64,000 nt of DNA from Akkermansiaceae bacterium (GTDB lineage Bacteria > Verrucomicrobiota > Verrucomicrobiia > Verrucomicrobiales > Akkermansiaceae). The stretch is from assembly GCA_025354565.1 (NCBI GenBank), contig JANXMQ010000029.1:1-64000 (forward strand), given 5' to 3'. A program made the position numbers and the translations under genes. Every line of letters starts with the position of its first letter. Within the stretch, counting starts at the first letter, position 1. Shown piece after piece: positions 48,950 through 58,909 of the stretch. The notes beneath the pieces were generated by a model. The model searched no databases. It saw nothing but the letters and a program-made list of their open reading frames with translations, and was not told the DNA's origin.

Positions 48950-50449
48950 TTATTTTGCCCAGATTTCCCCATCGCCGAAGCCGAACCAGCGGGTGGTGGT
49001 CGTTTTCCGTTGGGTGTAAAACTCGACCCCTTCCTTGCCTTGGATGTGGAGGTCGCCGAAAAACGAATCGTTCCAGCCGCTGAAAGGGAAGTAGGCGAGC
49101 GGTGCGGGAACGCCCACATTGATGCCCACCATCCCGGCGCTCACCCGGCGGCGGAACTCGCGCGCGGCCTTCCCTGAGTTCGTGAAGATGGCTGCGCCAT
49201 TGCCGAAGGCTTGTCTGTTAGCTAAATCAATCGATTCATCGAGAGTCTTCGCCCGCATCACGGCCAGCACCGGGCCGAAGACTTCTGTTTCCATCAGCGG
49301 ATTGCCTTGTTCCACATGATCGATCAACGTAGGGCCGAGGAAAAATCCTTCCGGGGCCTCGTCCACTTTCGTCGCGCGGCCATCTGCCAGAATCTTCGCT
49401 CCGCCGCGTTCGCCGGCGTCGATCAGCCCTGAGACGCGGGTCTTGTGCTCTGTGGAAATCACCGCGCCCATGTCCGGCTGGGTTTCTCTAACATCCGTAG
49501 GGCCGACCTTCATTGCTTTCACCAGATCCACCAGGGCGGGCAGCAGTTTTTCCCCCGCATCACCTACGGCGACCGCAGTAGATCCAGCCATGCAGCGTTC
49601 TCCGGCGCAGCCGAAAGCCCCGTCCTTCACGGCTTCTACCGTGCGGCCCACATCGGCGTCCGGCATGAGGATGATGAAATTTTTCGCCCCACCGGCGGCT
49701 TGCACGCGCTTGCCGTGAAGCGTGCCCTTGCGGTGGATTTCACGGGCCACGGGGGTCGAGCCGACGAAGCTGATCGCCTTCACATCGGGATGTTCGAGGA
49801 TCGCATCCACACATTCGCGACCGCCGTGGACGATGTTCATCACGCCGGGTGGCAGTCCGGATTTTTCTAGCAAGGCGACCACTCGTTGCATGGTTAGAGG
49901 CACTTTTTCGCTCGGCTTGAGCAGGAAAGTATTGCCGCAGGCGATGGCGATGGGCCACATCCACATGGGCACGAGGGCGGGGAAATTGAAGGGACAAATC
50001 CCGGCGACCACCCCTAACGGATGACGGTCCGTGTGGCAGTCGATGCCGCGGGCGATGTTTTCCAAACTCTCGCCCATCAGCAGGGTGGGGATGCCGCAGG
50101 CGTATTCCACTACCTCGATGCCGCGCCGCAGATCGCCGCGTGATTCTGATAGGGTTTTACCATGTTCGGTGGCGATGCCGAGGCAGAGTTCCTCGAAGGC
50201 GTCTTCCAGTAAAATTTTCGCCCGGAACAACACCTGCGCCCGCTCGTTCGGCGGCGTGTCGCGCCAGGCAGGGAAAGCGGCTTTTGCTGAAGCGACTGCC
50301 AAATCGACCTCCGCCGCGCCGCACATCGGGACGCTGGCGATGATTTTTCCGCGCGAGGGATTGAAGACCGGGCTGTCGGTTTTTCCGGTGATGTTGACCC
50401 ATTTTCCCGAAATATAGAGCGGGCAGACTTGATTTTCAGAAGCAATCAT
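48950..50449 (-). CDS. mmsA: CoA-acylating (methyl)malonate-semialdehyde dehydrogenase
   Basis: A 499-residue aldehyde dehydrogenase. PFNFPALVPMWMWPIAIACGN is the cofactor stretch; FVGSTPVAREIH and the nucleophile Cys in FGCAGERCMAGS (the AGERCM pattern of MMSDH) identify the CoA-acylating branch, which converts malonate or methylmalonate semialdehyde to acetyl- or propionyl-CoA. It fits the end of reductive pyrimidine breakdown. ATG 50449 was chosen over an upstream one. It is divergent from the nitrilase-family gene, with 93 bases between starts. Confidence 0.9.
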   Translation of the reverse strand: MIASENQVCPLYISGKWVNITGKTDSPVFNPSRGKIIASVPMCGAAEVDLAVASAKAAFPAWRDTPPNERAQVLFRAKILLEDAFEELCLGIATEHGKTLSESRGDLRRGIEVVEYACGIPTLLMGESLENIARGIDCHTDRHPLGVVAGICPFNFPALVPMWMWPIAIACGNTFLLKPSEKVPLTMQRVVALLEKSGLPPGVMNIVHGGRECVDAILEHPDVKAISFVGSTPVAREIHRKGTLHGKRVQAAGGAKNFIILMPDADVGRTVEAVKDGAFGCAGERCMAGSTAVAVGDAGEKLLPALVDLVKAMKVGPTDVRETQPDMGAVISTEHKTRVSGLIDAGERGGAKILADGRATKVDEAPEGFFLGPTLIDHVEQGNPLMETEVFGPVLAVMRAKTLDESIDLANRQAFGNGAAIFTNSGKAAREFRRRVSAGMVGINVGVPAPLAYFPFSGWNDSFFGDLHIQGKEGVEFYTQRKTTTTRWFGFGDGEIWAK

Positions 50450-50542
50450 GGTTTTACAAAGGCGCGAATTGGCACGATTGGAGCTATCAAAGCGCATTCC
50501 GTGCCACCCCGGCAAGTCCTTAACTCTGAAATATCAACCACC

Positions 50543-51412
50543 ATGCCACGCCTTGTCAAAGCCGGCCTCATCCAAGCCACTTCCACCCACACCGGTAATG
50601 CCGATCCCGCCGCGATCCGTGTTGCGATGATCGACAAGCACATGGCGCTCATCGAAGAAGCGGCGGCGCAGGGCGTGCAGGTGCTGTGTCTCCAGGAGTT
50701 GTTCTACGGCCCTTATTTCTGCGCCGAACAGCAAATCCGCTGGTATTCCATCACCGAGCAAATCCCTAACGGCCCCACGACCCAGCTCATGATGGAAACC
50801 GCGAAACGCCTCAACATGGTGCTCATCGTGCCGATCTATGAGGTGGAAAATACGGGGGTCTATTACAACACCGCGGCAGTGATCGATGCGGATGGCACTT
50901 ACCTCGGCAAATATAGGAAACATCACATTCCGCATTGCCATCCGGGGTTCTGGGAGAAGTTCTATTTCCGCCCCGGCAATCTCGGCTACCCGGTGTTCCA
51001 GACGGCTGTTGGAAAAATCGGAGTTTATATATGTTATGACCGCCACTTCCCGGAAGGCGCACGGTGCCTTGGTCTGAACGGCGCGGAAATCGTGTTCAAC
51101 CCTTCCGCCACCGTCGCCGGTCTCAGTGAGTATTTGTGGAAACTCGAACAACCTGCACACGCCGCTGCTAACGGTTATTTTGTGGGCGCGATCAACCGTG
51201 TGGGAATGGAAGCGCCATGGAACATCGGTGAGTTTTACGGTCAGTCGTATTTCTGCGATCCACGCGGCCAGATGGTGAAAGTCGGCAGTCGGGACCAGAC
51301 GGAACTCATCGTCGCCGATCTCGATTTGGAAATGATCGAGCAAGTTAGAAATACGTGGCAGTTCTATCGCGACCGCAGGCCGGAATCTTATGGTGCCATT
51401 GTCGCCCCCTAG
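50543..51412 (+). CDS. Nitrilase-family beta-ureidopropionase / N-carbamoyl amidase
   Basis: A 289-residue C-N hydrolase. The catalytic triad is visible: Glu in CLQELFYG, Lys in KYRKHHIPH, and Cys in [10 protein letters not shown]. It probably hydrolyses N-carbamoyl-beta-alanine to beta-alanine, ammonia and CO2; N-carbamoylputrescine amidase is the main alternative, made less likely by the hydantoinase next door. It is divergent from the minus-strand operon and convergent with the copper ATPase, with which its stop codon shares a CTAG. Confidence 0.88.
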   Translation: MPRLVKAGLIQATSTHTGNADPAAIRVAMIDKHMALIEEAAAQGVQVLCLQELFYGPYFCAEQQIRWYSITEQIPNGPTTQLMMETAKRLNMVLIVPIYEVENTGVYYNTAAVIDADGTYLGKYRKHHIPHCHPGFWEKFYFRPGNLGYPVFQTAVGKIGVYICYDRHFPEGARCLGLNGAEIVFNPSATVAGLSEYLWKLEQPAHAAANGYFVGAINRVGMEAPWNIGEFYGQSYFCDPRGQMVKVGSRDQTELIVADLDLEMIEQVRNTWQFYRDRRPESYGAIVAP

Positions 51413-53664
51413 TCCGCTCCTCGCAACCGGAGGGCATTGATGATGACGGAAACACTGCTCAGGGCCATTGCTCCTCCCGCGATCATTGGATTGAGGAGCC
51501 AACCGGTGAAGGGGTAAAAAATCCCCGCTGCCAGCGGCACGCCGACCGCATTGTAGATAAACGCAAAAAACAGGTTCTGGCGGATGTTTCGCATGACATC
51601 CCGGCTGAGTTCCAGTGCACGGACGATGCCTAGCAGATCGCCTTTCACCAAGGTTAGACCGGCGCTCTGGATCGCCACATCCGTCCCGGTTCCCATCGCG
51701 ATGCCCACATCGGCCTCGGCCAGTGCGGGTGCGTCGTTGATCCCGTCGCCCGCCATGCCGACCACCGCGCCCCCGGCTTTCAGCTCGCGGATGATGGCGA
51801 GTTTATCTTCCGGGTTGAGTTCCGAGCGCACGTCATCGATGCCAAGTTCGCGGCCCACGGCTTGTGCGGTTTGGGCATTGTCCCCGGTGAGCATCACCAA
51901 TTTAAGACCCATCGCGTGAAGCTTTTTCACGGCTTCCGGCGAGGATTTTTTAATCGGATCCGCCACCGCGATGAAGCCGCTGATTGCCGCGTTTTCGGCA
52001 ATCCAGATCACCGTATGCGCCTGTTCCTGCAAGTCTTTTGCCTGATCTCCCAGTGCTGGGGAAATCGCGATGCCTTGTGATGTCAGCCAAGTCAGGTTGC
52101 CCGCCTGCACCAAGGCTCCATCGATTTGGCCAAACACCCCCGCTGCCGTCACGGATTGGAAATCCTTCACTTTGGGCAGCGGTAACTTGTCCGCCCGGTC
52201 CATGATAGCCCGCGCCAGCGGATGCTCGCTCAGTTGCTCCAGTGCGGCGGCCAGTACGAGGACTTGATCTTCCCGCCCGGCTTCCGCGGTCACGATTTTC
52301 CTAACAACCGGATGGCCTTCCGTTAGAGTGCCGGTTTTGTCCGTGACGAGATGGGTGATTTTTTCCGCCCGCTCCAGTGCCGCCGCATCGCGCACGAGCA
52401 CGCCCAGCCGCGCGCCATTGCCCACGCCGACCAGGATCGACATCGGGGTCGCTAGACCGAGGGCGCAGGGGCAGGCGATGACGAGCACCGCGACGGCATT
52501 GGAAATTGCAAGAGCCAGGCGCGGTTCTGGTCCCCACATCAGCCACGCCGCGAAGGTCAGCAACGCCACCAGCACCACTGCCGGGACGAACCAGCCGGAA
52601 ACCTGATCTGCTAGTCGCTGGATCGGTGCGCGGCTGCGTTGGGCGTTCGTCACCATTTCCACGATTCGAGCTAACAGAGTTTCCTCACCGATTTTCTCCG
52701 CTCGCATGAGAAACGCGCCCGTCTGATTGATCGTCGCGCCAGTCACGGGATCGCCGGTTTTTTTCGCCACCGGCATCGCCTCGCCGGTGATCATCGACTC
52801 GTCCACCGTGCTTGCGCCCTCGGTGATCACGCCGTCCACTGGGATTTTTTCGCCGGGTCGCACCCGTAGGAAATCGCCTGGCACCACCTCGTCTAACGGC
52901 ACATCCTGCTCATTGCCCGCAACCACGCGGCGAGCAGTTTTCGCCGCCAATTGCATCAGCGCCCGCATGGCCTCACCGGTCTTGGCGCGGGCCCGGGCTT
53001 CGAGCAATTGGCCGAGGATCACCAACGCCGACACCACCGCCGCCGCCTCGAAGTAGAGCGGAGTTCCGCCATGTCCCACGCCGTGTGGAAACCAACCGGG
53101 TCGAAGCAAGGCCACCGTGCTATAGAGCCACGCGGCTCCCACTCCCAGCCCGACCAGCGTGAACATATTCAAACTGCGGTTTTCTAATGACCGCCATGCT
53201 CTAACGAAAATAAACCCGCCCGGCCACGCCACCACCAACGTCGCCAAGACCATCTGCACCCATCCGGAGGTCATGGTATGCATTTGTAAAAATGGCAGCA
53301 TTTCCCCCATTGCCAGCAGCAATACCGGCAGCGCGAATGCTCCGGCCAGCCACAATTTTCCCTGCATCTCAACTTCTCCGCCGTCGTCGGTTTCCGCCTC
53401 AGACATCGACTTCGACTCCAGCGCCATCCCGCAGATCGGACAAACGCCCGGCCCATCCCGCTCGATATCCGGGTGCATCGGACAGGTGTAAAGCGTCCGC
53501 GTATCCGCCTTCCATGTCGGATTCCGCTCCAAGGCCATCCCACATTTTGGGCAAGCGCCCGGCTTGTCCGACTCCACGCCTGAACACATCGGACAGCAAT
53601 ACTTCGCTCCGGCTGATGGCTTTACCTCGGCGTGATCGTGTCCGGTATGACAGCAATGGCTCAT
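51409..53664 (-). CDS. Copper-translocating P1B ATPase (CPC) with two HMBD zinc-ribbon-like modules
   Basis: A 751-residue inner-membrane pump. Instead of HMA domains the N-terminus has a His/Cys stretch (HCCHTGHDH) and two HMBD modules (CPMCSG..CPKCGM; CPMHPD..CPICGM). The core has [19 protein letters not shown] (CPC), [11 protein letters not shown] and [18 protein letters not shown] plus the M/S-rich last helix fits copper or silver export (CopA/CopB-like). ATG 53664 starts the His/Cys stretch; a longer form begins 17 codons upstream. Its stop interlocks with the ureidopropionase stop in one CTAG. A small membrane ORF lies just upstream. Confidence 0.92.
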   Translation of the reverse strand: MSHCCHTGHDHAEVKPSAGAKYCCPMCSGVESDKPGACPKCGMALERNPTWKADTRTLYTCPMHPDIERDGPGVCPICGMALESKSMSEAETDDGGEVEMQGKLWLAGAFALPVLLLAMGEMLPFLQMHTMTSGWVQMVLATLVVAWPGGFIFVRAWRSLENRSLNMFTLVGLGVGAAWLYSTVALLRPGWFPHGVGHGGTPLYFEAAAVVSALVILGQLLEARARAKTGEAMRALMQLAAKTARRVVAGNEQDVPLDEVVPGDFLRVRPGEKIPVDGVITEGASTVDESMITGEAMPVAKKTGDPVTGATINQTGAFLMRAEKIGEETLLARIVEMVTNAQRSRAPIQRLADQVSGWFVPAVVLVALLTFAAWLMWGPEPRLALAISNAVAVLVIACPCALGLATPMSILVGVGNGARLGVLVRDAAALERAEKITHLVTDKTGTLTEGHPVVRKIVTAEAGREDQVLVLAAALEQLSEHPLARAIMDRADKLPLPKVKDFQSVTAAGVFGQIDGALVQAGNLTWLTSQGIAISPALGDQAKDLQEQAHTVIWIAENAAISGFIAVADPIKKSSPEAVKKLHAMGLKLVMLTGDNAQTAQAVGRELGIDDVRSELNPEDKLAIIRELKAGGAVVGMAGDGINDAPALAEADVGIAMGTGTDVAIQSAGLTLVKGDLLGIVRALELSRDVMRNIRQNLFFAFIYNAVGVPLAAGIFYPFTGWLLNPMIAGGAMALSSVSVIINALRLRGAD

Positions 53665-53728
53665 GATTGTTAATGGGCTCGAACCCGCGCCATGATCATG
53701 CCGGAAACCTTTCACCGCAATGTGGCAT

Positions 53729-53863
53729 TCACATTACCATTTCACGCGCCCGCGTCACCCGCTCGGCTTTGCGCAGCACGACCATCATGCCCCAAGTCGC
53801 AAGGCCAGGAACGATTAAACCCAAGGGCAGGAAAACCAGCGAATGAAGGCCACTCCACTCCAT
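53729..53863 (-). CDS. Small single-pass membrane protein ORF
   Basis: A 44-residue frame with one hydrophobic helix (residues about 7-29, including [19 protein letters not shown]) and a basic C-terminal tail ([12 protein letters not shown]). It lies 65 bases upstream of the copper pump on the same strand, the usual place for small accessory membrane proteins. No Shine-Dalgarno site is evident and no family is recognised. Too short to be certain. Confidence 0.42.
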   Translation of the reverse strand: MEWSGLHSLVFLPLGLIVPGLATWGMMVVLRKAERVTRAREMVM

Positions 53864-53973
53864 CAAGCGTGACAAGTGGCGCGGCCGCTGTGGAACTGAA
53901 AATCATAAATCTATGTTAGATCTGGCGTTTTTCCTGTCGCGTAGGAATCCGGGGTGGAGCATGTCGATTCGAC

Positions 53974-56151
53974 TCACTTTGCGGCGACACGGAACTTCGC
54001 GGAGGCGAAACCAGGGACCTCTGCGGTGAATTCCCAAGCACCTCCGGGTTCTGCGTTGGCAGGCTTCGGGGCGAGCTGGAGTGTGCCATTCAGGCTGCCT
54101 TTGATTTCACTAACACCTTCTGCTAGACCGAGAATGGCGCGCAGGATGGTGTCGGCGTCATTGTCTTTGAGGGCGATCTGAGGTGGCATCGGAACCTCGC
54201 CCCAGACCCCCTTGCCACCGGCCTTGACCTTGTTTTTCAAATAGTCGAGGGCCTCGGGATGGCCGCGATATTTGAGGGCGACATTGACGTATTTCGGGCC
54301 CACGGAATTTTGGTCCACCTGATGACAGGCGAGGCATAGATTGGCAGTAACGAGGGCGGTAGTGGTTGGGGAAAACTGCGGCCCACCCGCATCGTGCCCG
54401 GTCGCGGGAATGTAACGGGCGCGGACACTGACTTGGGCAGCGGTGGGTGCGGTGGCACTCGTGAGAGTGAAAGCGACGTCTTGACCAAAAGCGAGGGCGT
54501 CGGGCTTGCCGACGAGATTGAGTTGCAGCTCGGGGGCGGCTTTTTCTTTGACCAGTGAGAGGCGAGCGACGGCGGGCGGGCTGTTCCCATCGGTGGCGAC
54601 GGCCCGAATTTCGCTGCCTTCGTGTGCGGGAAGGGTGATGGTGGAGCCGGTGCCGAGCTGGCGTTCGGTGGCTCCGGTGGTGAGCCACCAGGTGACTGTT
54701 AGTTTGTCATTGTCGGGATCGGTGGCGGAGGTGACGGTGAAGGTGCGGTCCTTGCCCGCGACTGGGCCAATGGCGATGACGGGCGAGTGGTTTGTCGTTG
54801 GCGGCAGGACGCGGAGGAGTTTGCCGTCGTTGTTGAAATACCAATTCTTGCCGTAGCTGAGAATTAAGAGGCTGCCATCCGCCGCCATTTCCATGTCCAT
54901 CGGATGAGTGAGTCCCTCATCGAAAACTTTGAGGCTTTGGAGTTTTTCGTCTTGGCCGAGTTTGACATTCCAGATTTTTCCACGGCTCCATTCGTAGATG
55001 AGCAGAGTGTGGTCATCCTCCTTTGGCAGCAGGTTGAATTTGCGGGCGGGGTCGTGATAGAACACGGGACCGGCCATGGCGCAACGGCCGCCCTTGCCCA
55101 TGATAGGGAATTCTGGGCTCTCGGCATAGGGATACCAAATGAAGGCGGGCACGGCAGGTGGCAGCACGCTGAGGCCGGTGTTGCGAATTCCCGGGTTACG
55201 CGGGGCCGCAGGGTCGGTCATGGGGCCGGGCTTGCCTGAGGCGAAGTCGTAGATGGGGTAGGGCTTGTTGTTCGCGACGAGGAAGGGCCAGCCGAAATTT
55301 CCAGCGGCTTGGGCTTGGTTGATCTCGTCATGGCCGGCGGGACCCCGCGCCGATTCCTTGCCTGCATCTGGACCGACTTCGCCCCAATAAACGATGCTGT
55401 TCTCTGGGTCGATGGATATGCGGAAGGGATTCCGGCAGCCCATAGCGTAAATTTCCGGGCGCGTCTTCGCGGTGCCTTTCGGGAAAAGGTTGCCAGTCGG
55501 GATGTCGTAGCCGGTCTCGTTGGGGCGGATGCGGAGGACTTTCCCACGCAGGTCATTGGTGTTGCCGGCGCTGCGTTCGGCATCCCACGGGGTTCGGTCC
55601 GGGCGGTTGTCGATAGGGGCGTAGCCGTCGCTCTCAAAGGGATTCGTGTTGTCGCCGATGCTCAAGTAGAGCAACCCATCCGGGCCAAACTGGACCGAGC
55701 CGCCGTGATGGCAGACGAGGTCGGAGCGCTCCAAAGGCACCTCGATCAAGACGAGCTCGGTGGAGAGATCGAGCTTTCCATCGCGCAGGGTGAAGCGGGA
55801 AAGGCGGTCCTCCACTTTCTCCGGGTGGCTGTAGTAGAGGTAAACTCGTTGGTTTTTCGCGAAATCCGGGTCGAGCGCGATGCCTTGGAGTCCATCCTCG
55901 GCCGCATACGGACTCTTGGCATCGCTGGCACGTCGGGCGGAGACGACCATATTTGCGACTTCAAACACGCCACCGGTTGACGGGCGGATGCGCAGGATGC
56001 GGCCCTCGCGCTCGACCACATACACATCGCCATCCGGGGCGGGTGCCATGGACATCGGATCGTGAAATCCATCGGCGATAGTCTCCTTCTGGAGCGGGGC
56101 GGCGCTGGCGGCGATGGTGCCAAGGAGGAGGAGAGTCAGGATTTTGCGCAT
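53974..56151 (-). CDS. Secreted PQQ-type sugar-dehydrogenase-like propeller with Ig-like and cytochrome c domains
   Basis: A 725-residue exported protein (signal residues 1-17). About 25-440 is a soluble glucose/sorbosone-dehydrogenase-like propeller (DPMSMAPAPDGDVYVVEREG, DGLQGIALDPDF, CHHGGSVQFGPDGLLY, MGCRNPFRISIDP). About 445-590 are immunoglobulin-like strands. About 595-670 is a cytochrome c domain with one haem site, CLACH at about 605, and MPPQ supplying the axial Met. The C-terminus is a further beta domain. It likely oxidises a sugar or alcohol and passes electrons to haem c. Substrate unknown. Confidence 0.87.
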   Translation of the reverse strand: MRKILTLLLLGTIAASAAPLQKETIADGFHDPMSMAPAPDGDVYVVEREGRILRIRPSTGGVFEVANMVVSARRASDAKSPYAAEDGLQGIALDPDFAKNQRVYLYYSHPEKVEDRLSRFTLRDGKLDLSTELVLIEVPLERSDLVCHHGGSVQFGPDGLLYLSIGDNTNPFESDGYAPIDNRPDRTPWDAERSAGNTNDLRGKVLRIRPNETGYDIPTGNLFPKGTAKTRPEIYAMGCRNPFRISIDPENSIVYWGEVGPDAGKESARGPAGHDEINQAQAAGNFGWPFLVANNKPYPIYDFASGKPGPMTDPAAPRNPGIRNTGLSVLPPAVPAFIWYPYAESPEFPIMGKGGRCAMAGPVFYHDPARKFNLLPKEDDHTLLIYEWSRGKIWNVKLGQDEKLQSLKVFDEGLTHPMDMEMAADGSLLILSYGKNWYFNNDGKLLRVLPPTTNHSPVIAIGPVAGKDRTFTVTSATDPDNDKLTVTWWLTTGATERQLGTGSTITLPAHEGSEIRAVATDGNSPPAVARLSLVKEKAAPELQLNLVGKPDALAFGQDVAFTLTSATAPTAAQVSVRARYIPATGHDAGGPQFSPTTTALVTANLCLACHQVDQNSVGPKYVNVALKYRGHPEALDYLKNKVKAGGKGVWGEVPMPPQIALKDNDADTILRAILGLAEGVSEIKGSLNGTLQLAPKPANAEPGGAWEFTAEVPGFASAKFRVAAK

Positions 56152-56243
56152 GGCTGGGCTTTTACGAGAACTCGTCCCGGCGGTCTTTCAGGTAATGCAA
56201 CATCGGCAGGGGCGAACAGACCCTAGGAACAGACCGGGGCGCC

Positions 56244-57857
56244 TTATTTCTGCGAGTGTTCGAGCGCGGCTGCGACGAACCCGGCGAAGAGCGGATGCGG
56301 GTGGTTCGGCTTGGATTGGAACTCGGGGTGAAACTGTGCGCCGAGGTAAAACGGGTGCTCGGGCAGTTCGATGATTTCCACGAGCCCGGCCTCTGCAGAA
56401 ACGGAGGAGATTACTAAGCCGGCGTCCTGCAAGCGTTCCTGATAGTCCGAGTTGAATTCATACCGGTGGCGGTGGCGCTCGTGGATGCGTTCGATATTGC
56501 CATAGAGATCGGCGGCCTTGGTGCCGGTGAAGAGGATGGACTCGCAGGAGCCGAGGCGCATGGTGGCTCCCATATCTTCGATGCCTTTCTGCTCTTCCTG
56601 CAAACAGATGACTGGATACTTGGCCCCTTTGTTAAACTCAGTGGAATTCGCGCCCTTCAGGCCACACACATTTCGGGCGTATTCGATGGTCGCGATTTGC
56701 ATCCCAAGGCAGATGCCGAAGTAGGGAATCTTGTTCTCGCGGGCATATCTTGCTGCTTGAATTTTTCCTTCGATCCCGCGGTCGCCGAAGCCGCCGGGGA
56801 CGAGGATGCCATCGACATCGCCAATGACTGACTTCGCGCCGTGGTCTTCGATGGCTTCCGCTTCCACACGGACAATATGCACTTTGGTATCATGATGGGC
56901 ACCGGCATGAATCAGGGATTCGTAAATGGATTTATAGGCGTCCTGAAGTTCGATATATTTACCCGCGACGGCGATGGTGACTTTATGTTTCGGATGAATC
57001 ACGCGTTGGACAAATCTTTCCCAATCCTCAAGTGCGGGCGATGGCGTGTGGCCTAGGCCGAGCTTGTCCACCACGAGGCGGTCGATCTTGTCGCGCCGCA
57101 GATCGAGCGGGCATTCGTAAATCGTGTGCGCCACGTCGCGGAAGGCGACGACGTTCTTGCGTTCGACATTGCAGAACATCGCGATTTTTTTGCGGTTGTC
57201 CTCGTCCAGATCCGCCTCGGTGCGACAGATGATGATGTCCGGCTGGATGCCGAGCTCGCGGAGTTTCGCCACGGATTGTTGGGTGGGCTTGGTTTTCACC
57301 TCACCCGCGGCCTTGATATACGGCAGCAGGGTGACGTGGATGAAGCAGACATTTTCCTTGCCGACTTCTAACGCGAACTGGCGCAGCGCCTCGATGAACA
57401 GCAGGCCTTCCATGTCGCCGACGGTGCCGCCGATTTCGGTGATGAGGACGTCGGTTTCGGGATTATTCTCCGTGACCTGGTGCATCCGGAGTTTGATCTC
57501 ATCGGTGACGTGGGGGATGAATTGGACGGTTTTCCCGAGAAACTCACCGCGTCGTTCCTTTTTGATGACGGTATCAAAAACCTGACCGGATGTTAGATTG
57601 TTCATCCGCGAGAGCACGCCAGAGGTGAAACGCTCGTAGTGGCCGAGATCGAGATCGGTCTCCGCGCCATCGTCGAGGACATAGACCTCGCCATGCTGAT
57701 AGGGTGACATGGTACCCGGATCGACATTCAGATAGGGATCGAATTTCTGCATCAGCGTCGTCAGCCCGCGATGTTCTAGCAGCGTGCCGATGGAGGCTGC
57801 GGCGAGGCCCTTGCCGAGGGAGGAAACGACGCCGCCGGTGACGAATATGTATTTCAT
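56244..57857 (-). CDS. pyrG: CTP synthase
   Basis: A 537-residue two-domain enzyme making CTP from UTP with glutamine. The N-terminal synthase has [20 protein letters not shown] and [20 protein letters not shown]; the C-terminal amidotransferase has the Cys in [10 protein letters not shown] and the His-Glu pair in [11 protein letters not shown]. Length is normal. It is upstream... on the minus strand it follows kdsB, whose product uses CTP, so the two form a functional pair in one direction. Confidence 0.97.
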   Translation of the reverse strand: MKYIFVTGGVVSSLGKGLAAASIGTLLEHRGLTTLMQKFDPYLNVDPGTMSPYQHGEVYVLDDGAETDLDLGHYERFTSGVLSRMNNLTSGQVFDTVIKKERRGEFLGKTVQFIPHVTDEIKLRMHQVTENNPETDVLITEIGGTVGDMEGLLFIEALRQFALEVGKENVCFIHVTLLPYIKAAGEVKTKPTQQSVAKLRELGIQPDIIICRTEADLDEDNRKKIAMFCNVERKNVVAFRDVAHTIYECPLDLRRDKIDRLVVDKLGLGHTPSPALEDWERFVQRVIHPKHKVTIAVAGKYIELQDAYKSIYESLIHAGAHHDTKVHIVRVEAEAIEDHGAKSVIGDVDGILVPGGFGDRGIEGKIQAARYARENKIPYFGICLGMQIATIEYARNVCGLKGANSTEFNKGAKYPVICLQEEQKGIEDMGATMRLGSCESILFTGTKAADLYGNIERIHERHRHRYEFNSDYQERLQDAGLVISSVSAEAGLVEIIELPEHPFYLGAQFHPEFQSKPNHPHPLFAGFVAAALEHSQK

Positions 57858-57870
57858 GATTTTGCTAAAA

Positions 57871-57958
57871 GTTATTGGTTAAGTGTTATTGGTTATGAAT
57901 GGAAAAGGAGGGACGAAGTAAAATCTTCACCCATAACTTCTAACTCATAACCTTTAAC
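57871..57958. repeat. Imperfect inverted repeat of GTTAT/GGTTA units
   Basis: Left arm 57871-57902 (GTTATTGGTTAAG..) and right arm 57931-57958 (CCATAACTTCTAACTC..) pair at about 20 of 28 positions. The right arm runs into the 3' end of kdsB and encodes its last five residues. It resembles the structure at 39631-39720 in design. Confidence 0.5.
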
Positions 57959-58698
57959 ATCCTTTCGATTTCGCGAGCTTGTTCGGGAGTATCGACTCCG
58001 GGCGAGGTGTCGGATGTTAGAAGAACTTTGATGGTGGCTCCGTTTTCGAGGGCGCGGAGTTGTTCGAGCGACTCGGCCATTTCCAATGGTGAGGGCGGCC
58101 AGGTGACGAAGCGTTCGAGGAAACTGCGCTGATAGGCATAGATGCCCTTGTGGCGGAGCACTGGCAGGCCGGCGACGGGATTGCGGAAAAACGGGAGGGG
58201 CGAGCGGGAGAAATACAGCGCCCGGCCATCGAGGGTGACGGCGACTTTTACCACGTTCGGATCTCGCACCGCTGGGTCGGATGGATCGAGCGGGTTGGCG
58301 GCGGTGGCCATGTCGAGCGTGGGATCTGCGATCATCGCGGCGGCGAGTTCGTCGATCAACGCGGGGTCGATTAGCGGTTCATCGCCCTGGATGTTGATGA
58401 TGTGGGTGGCCTTGGAGACCGCTCTAACGGCCTCCGCGATACGGTCGGTGCCGGTGGGATGGTCCGGCGAGGTCATGGCGACCTTGCCACCGAAGGCCAA
58501 CACGGCGTCTCGAATCCGCATGTCATCGGTCGCGACGATGGTTTCATCCAGCAGCGAGCATTGCCGACAGCGCTCCCAAACGTGCTGAATCAAGGGTTTT
58601 CCGGCGATGAGATGCAGCGGTTTGCCCGGAAAACGGGTGGAGCCCCAACGCGACGGAAGGACTCCGAGGATGTGGGTGGTGGGGGAGGAAAGGGACAC
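57940..58698 (-). CDS. kdsB: 3-deoxy-manno-octulosonate cytidylyltransferase
   Basis: A 252-residue enzyme that activates Kdo with CTP for lipopolysaccharide synthesis. GVLPSRWGSTRFPGKPL is the nucleotide site; IINIQGDEPLIDP and HKGIYAYQRSFLERF are family blocks. It implies an LPS-bearing Gram-negative cell. It precedes pyrG on the same strand, with an inverted repeat between. Confidence 0.95.
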   Translation of the reverse strand: MSLSSPTTHILGVLPSRWGSTRFPGKPLHLIAGKPLIQHVWERCRQCSLLDETIVATDDMRIRDAVLAFGGKVAMTSPDHPTGTDRIAEAVRAVSKATHIINIQGDEPLIDPALIDELAAAMIADPTLDMATAANPLDPSDPAVRDPNVVKVAVTLDGRALYFSRSPLPFFRNPVAGLPVLRHKGIYAYQRSFLERFVTWPPSPLEMAESLEQLRALENGATIKVLLTSDTSPGVDTPEQAREIERMLKVMS

Positions 58699-58909
58699 GC
58701 TTGGTAGAGGTTGGGCAAACGTAAGGCGGGGACAAGCCTGCGGACAAGAGCGGTTTCGGAAAAATGCGCGAAACCCAAGCGGATACTGTCAGACATTGAG
58801 AAAATGGCGGCACCACCGCCGAAGCATGTCGGACACGCCGCTTTCCGCTGGCGGGGCGGCTGGAAATGAGCTAGGAGCAGGAGATGAATCAAAGCTCAAA
58901 TCTTATACC

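Noticed and set aside
58607-58909. In-frame N-terminal extension of the secreted propeller-like protein
   Set aside because: The extension is Arg/Gly-rich, overlaps the kdsB 5' end, and would bury the export segment; the ATG at 58910 is better.
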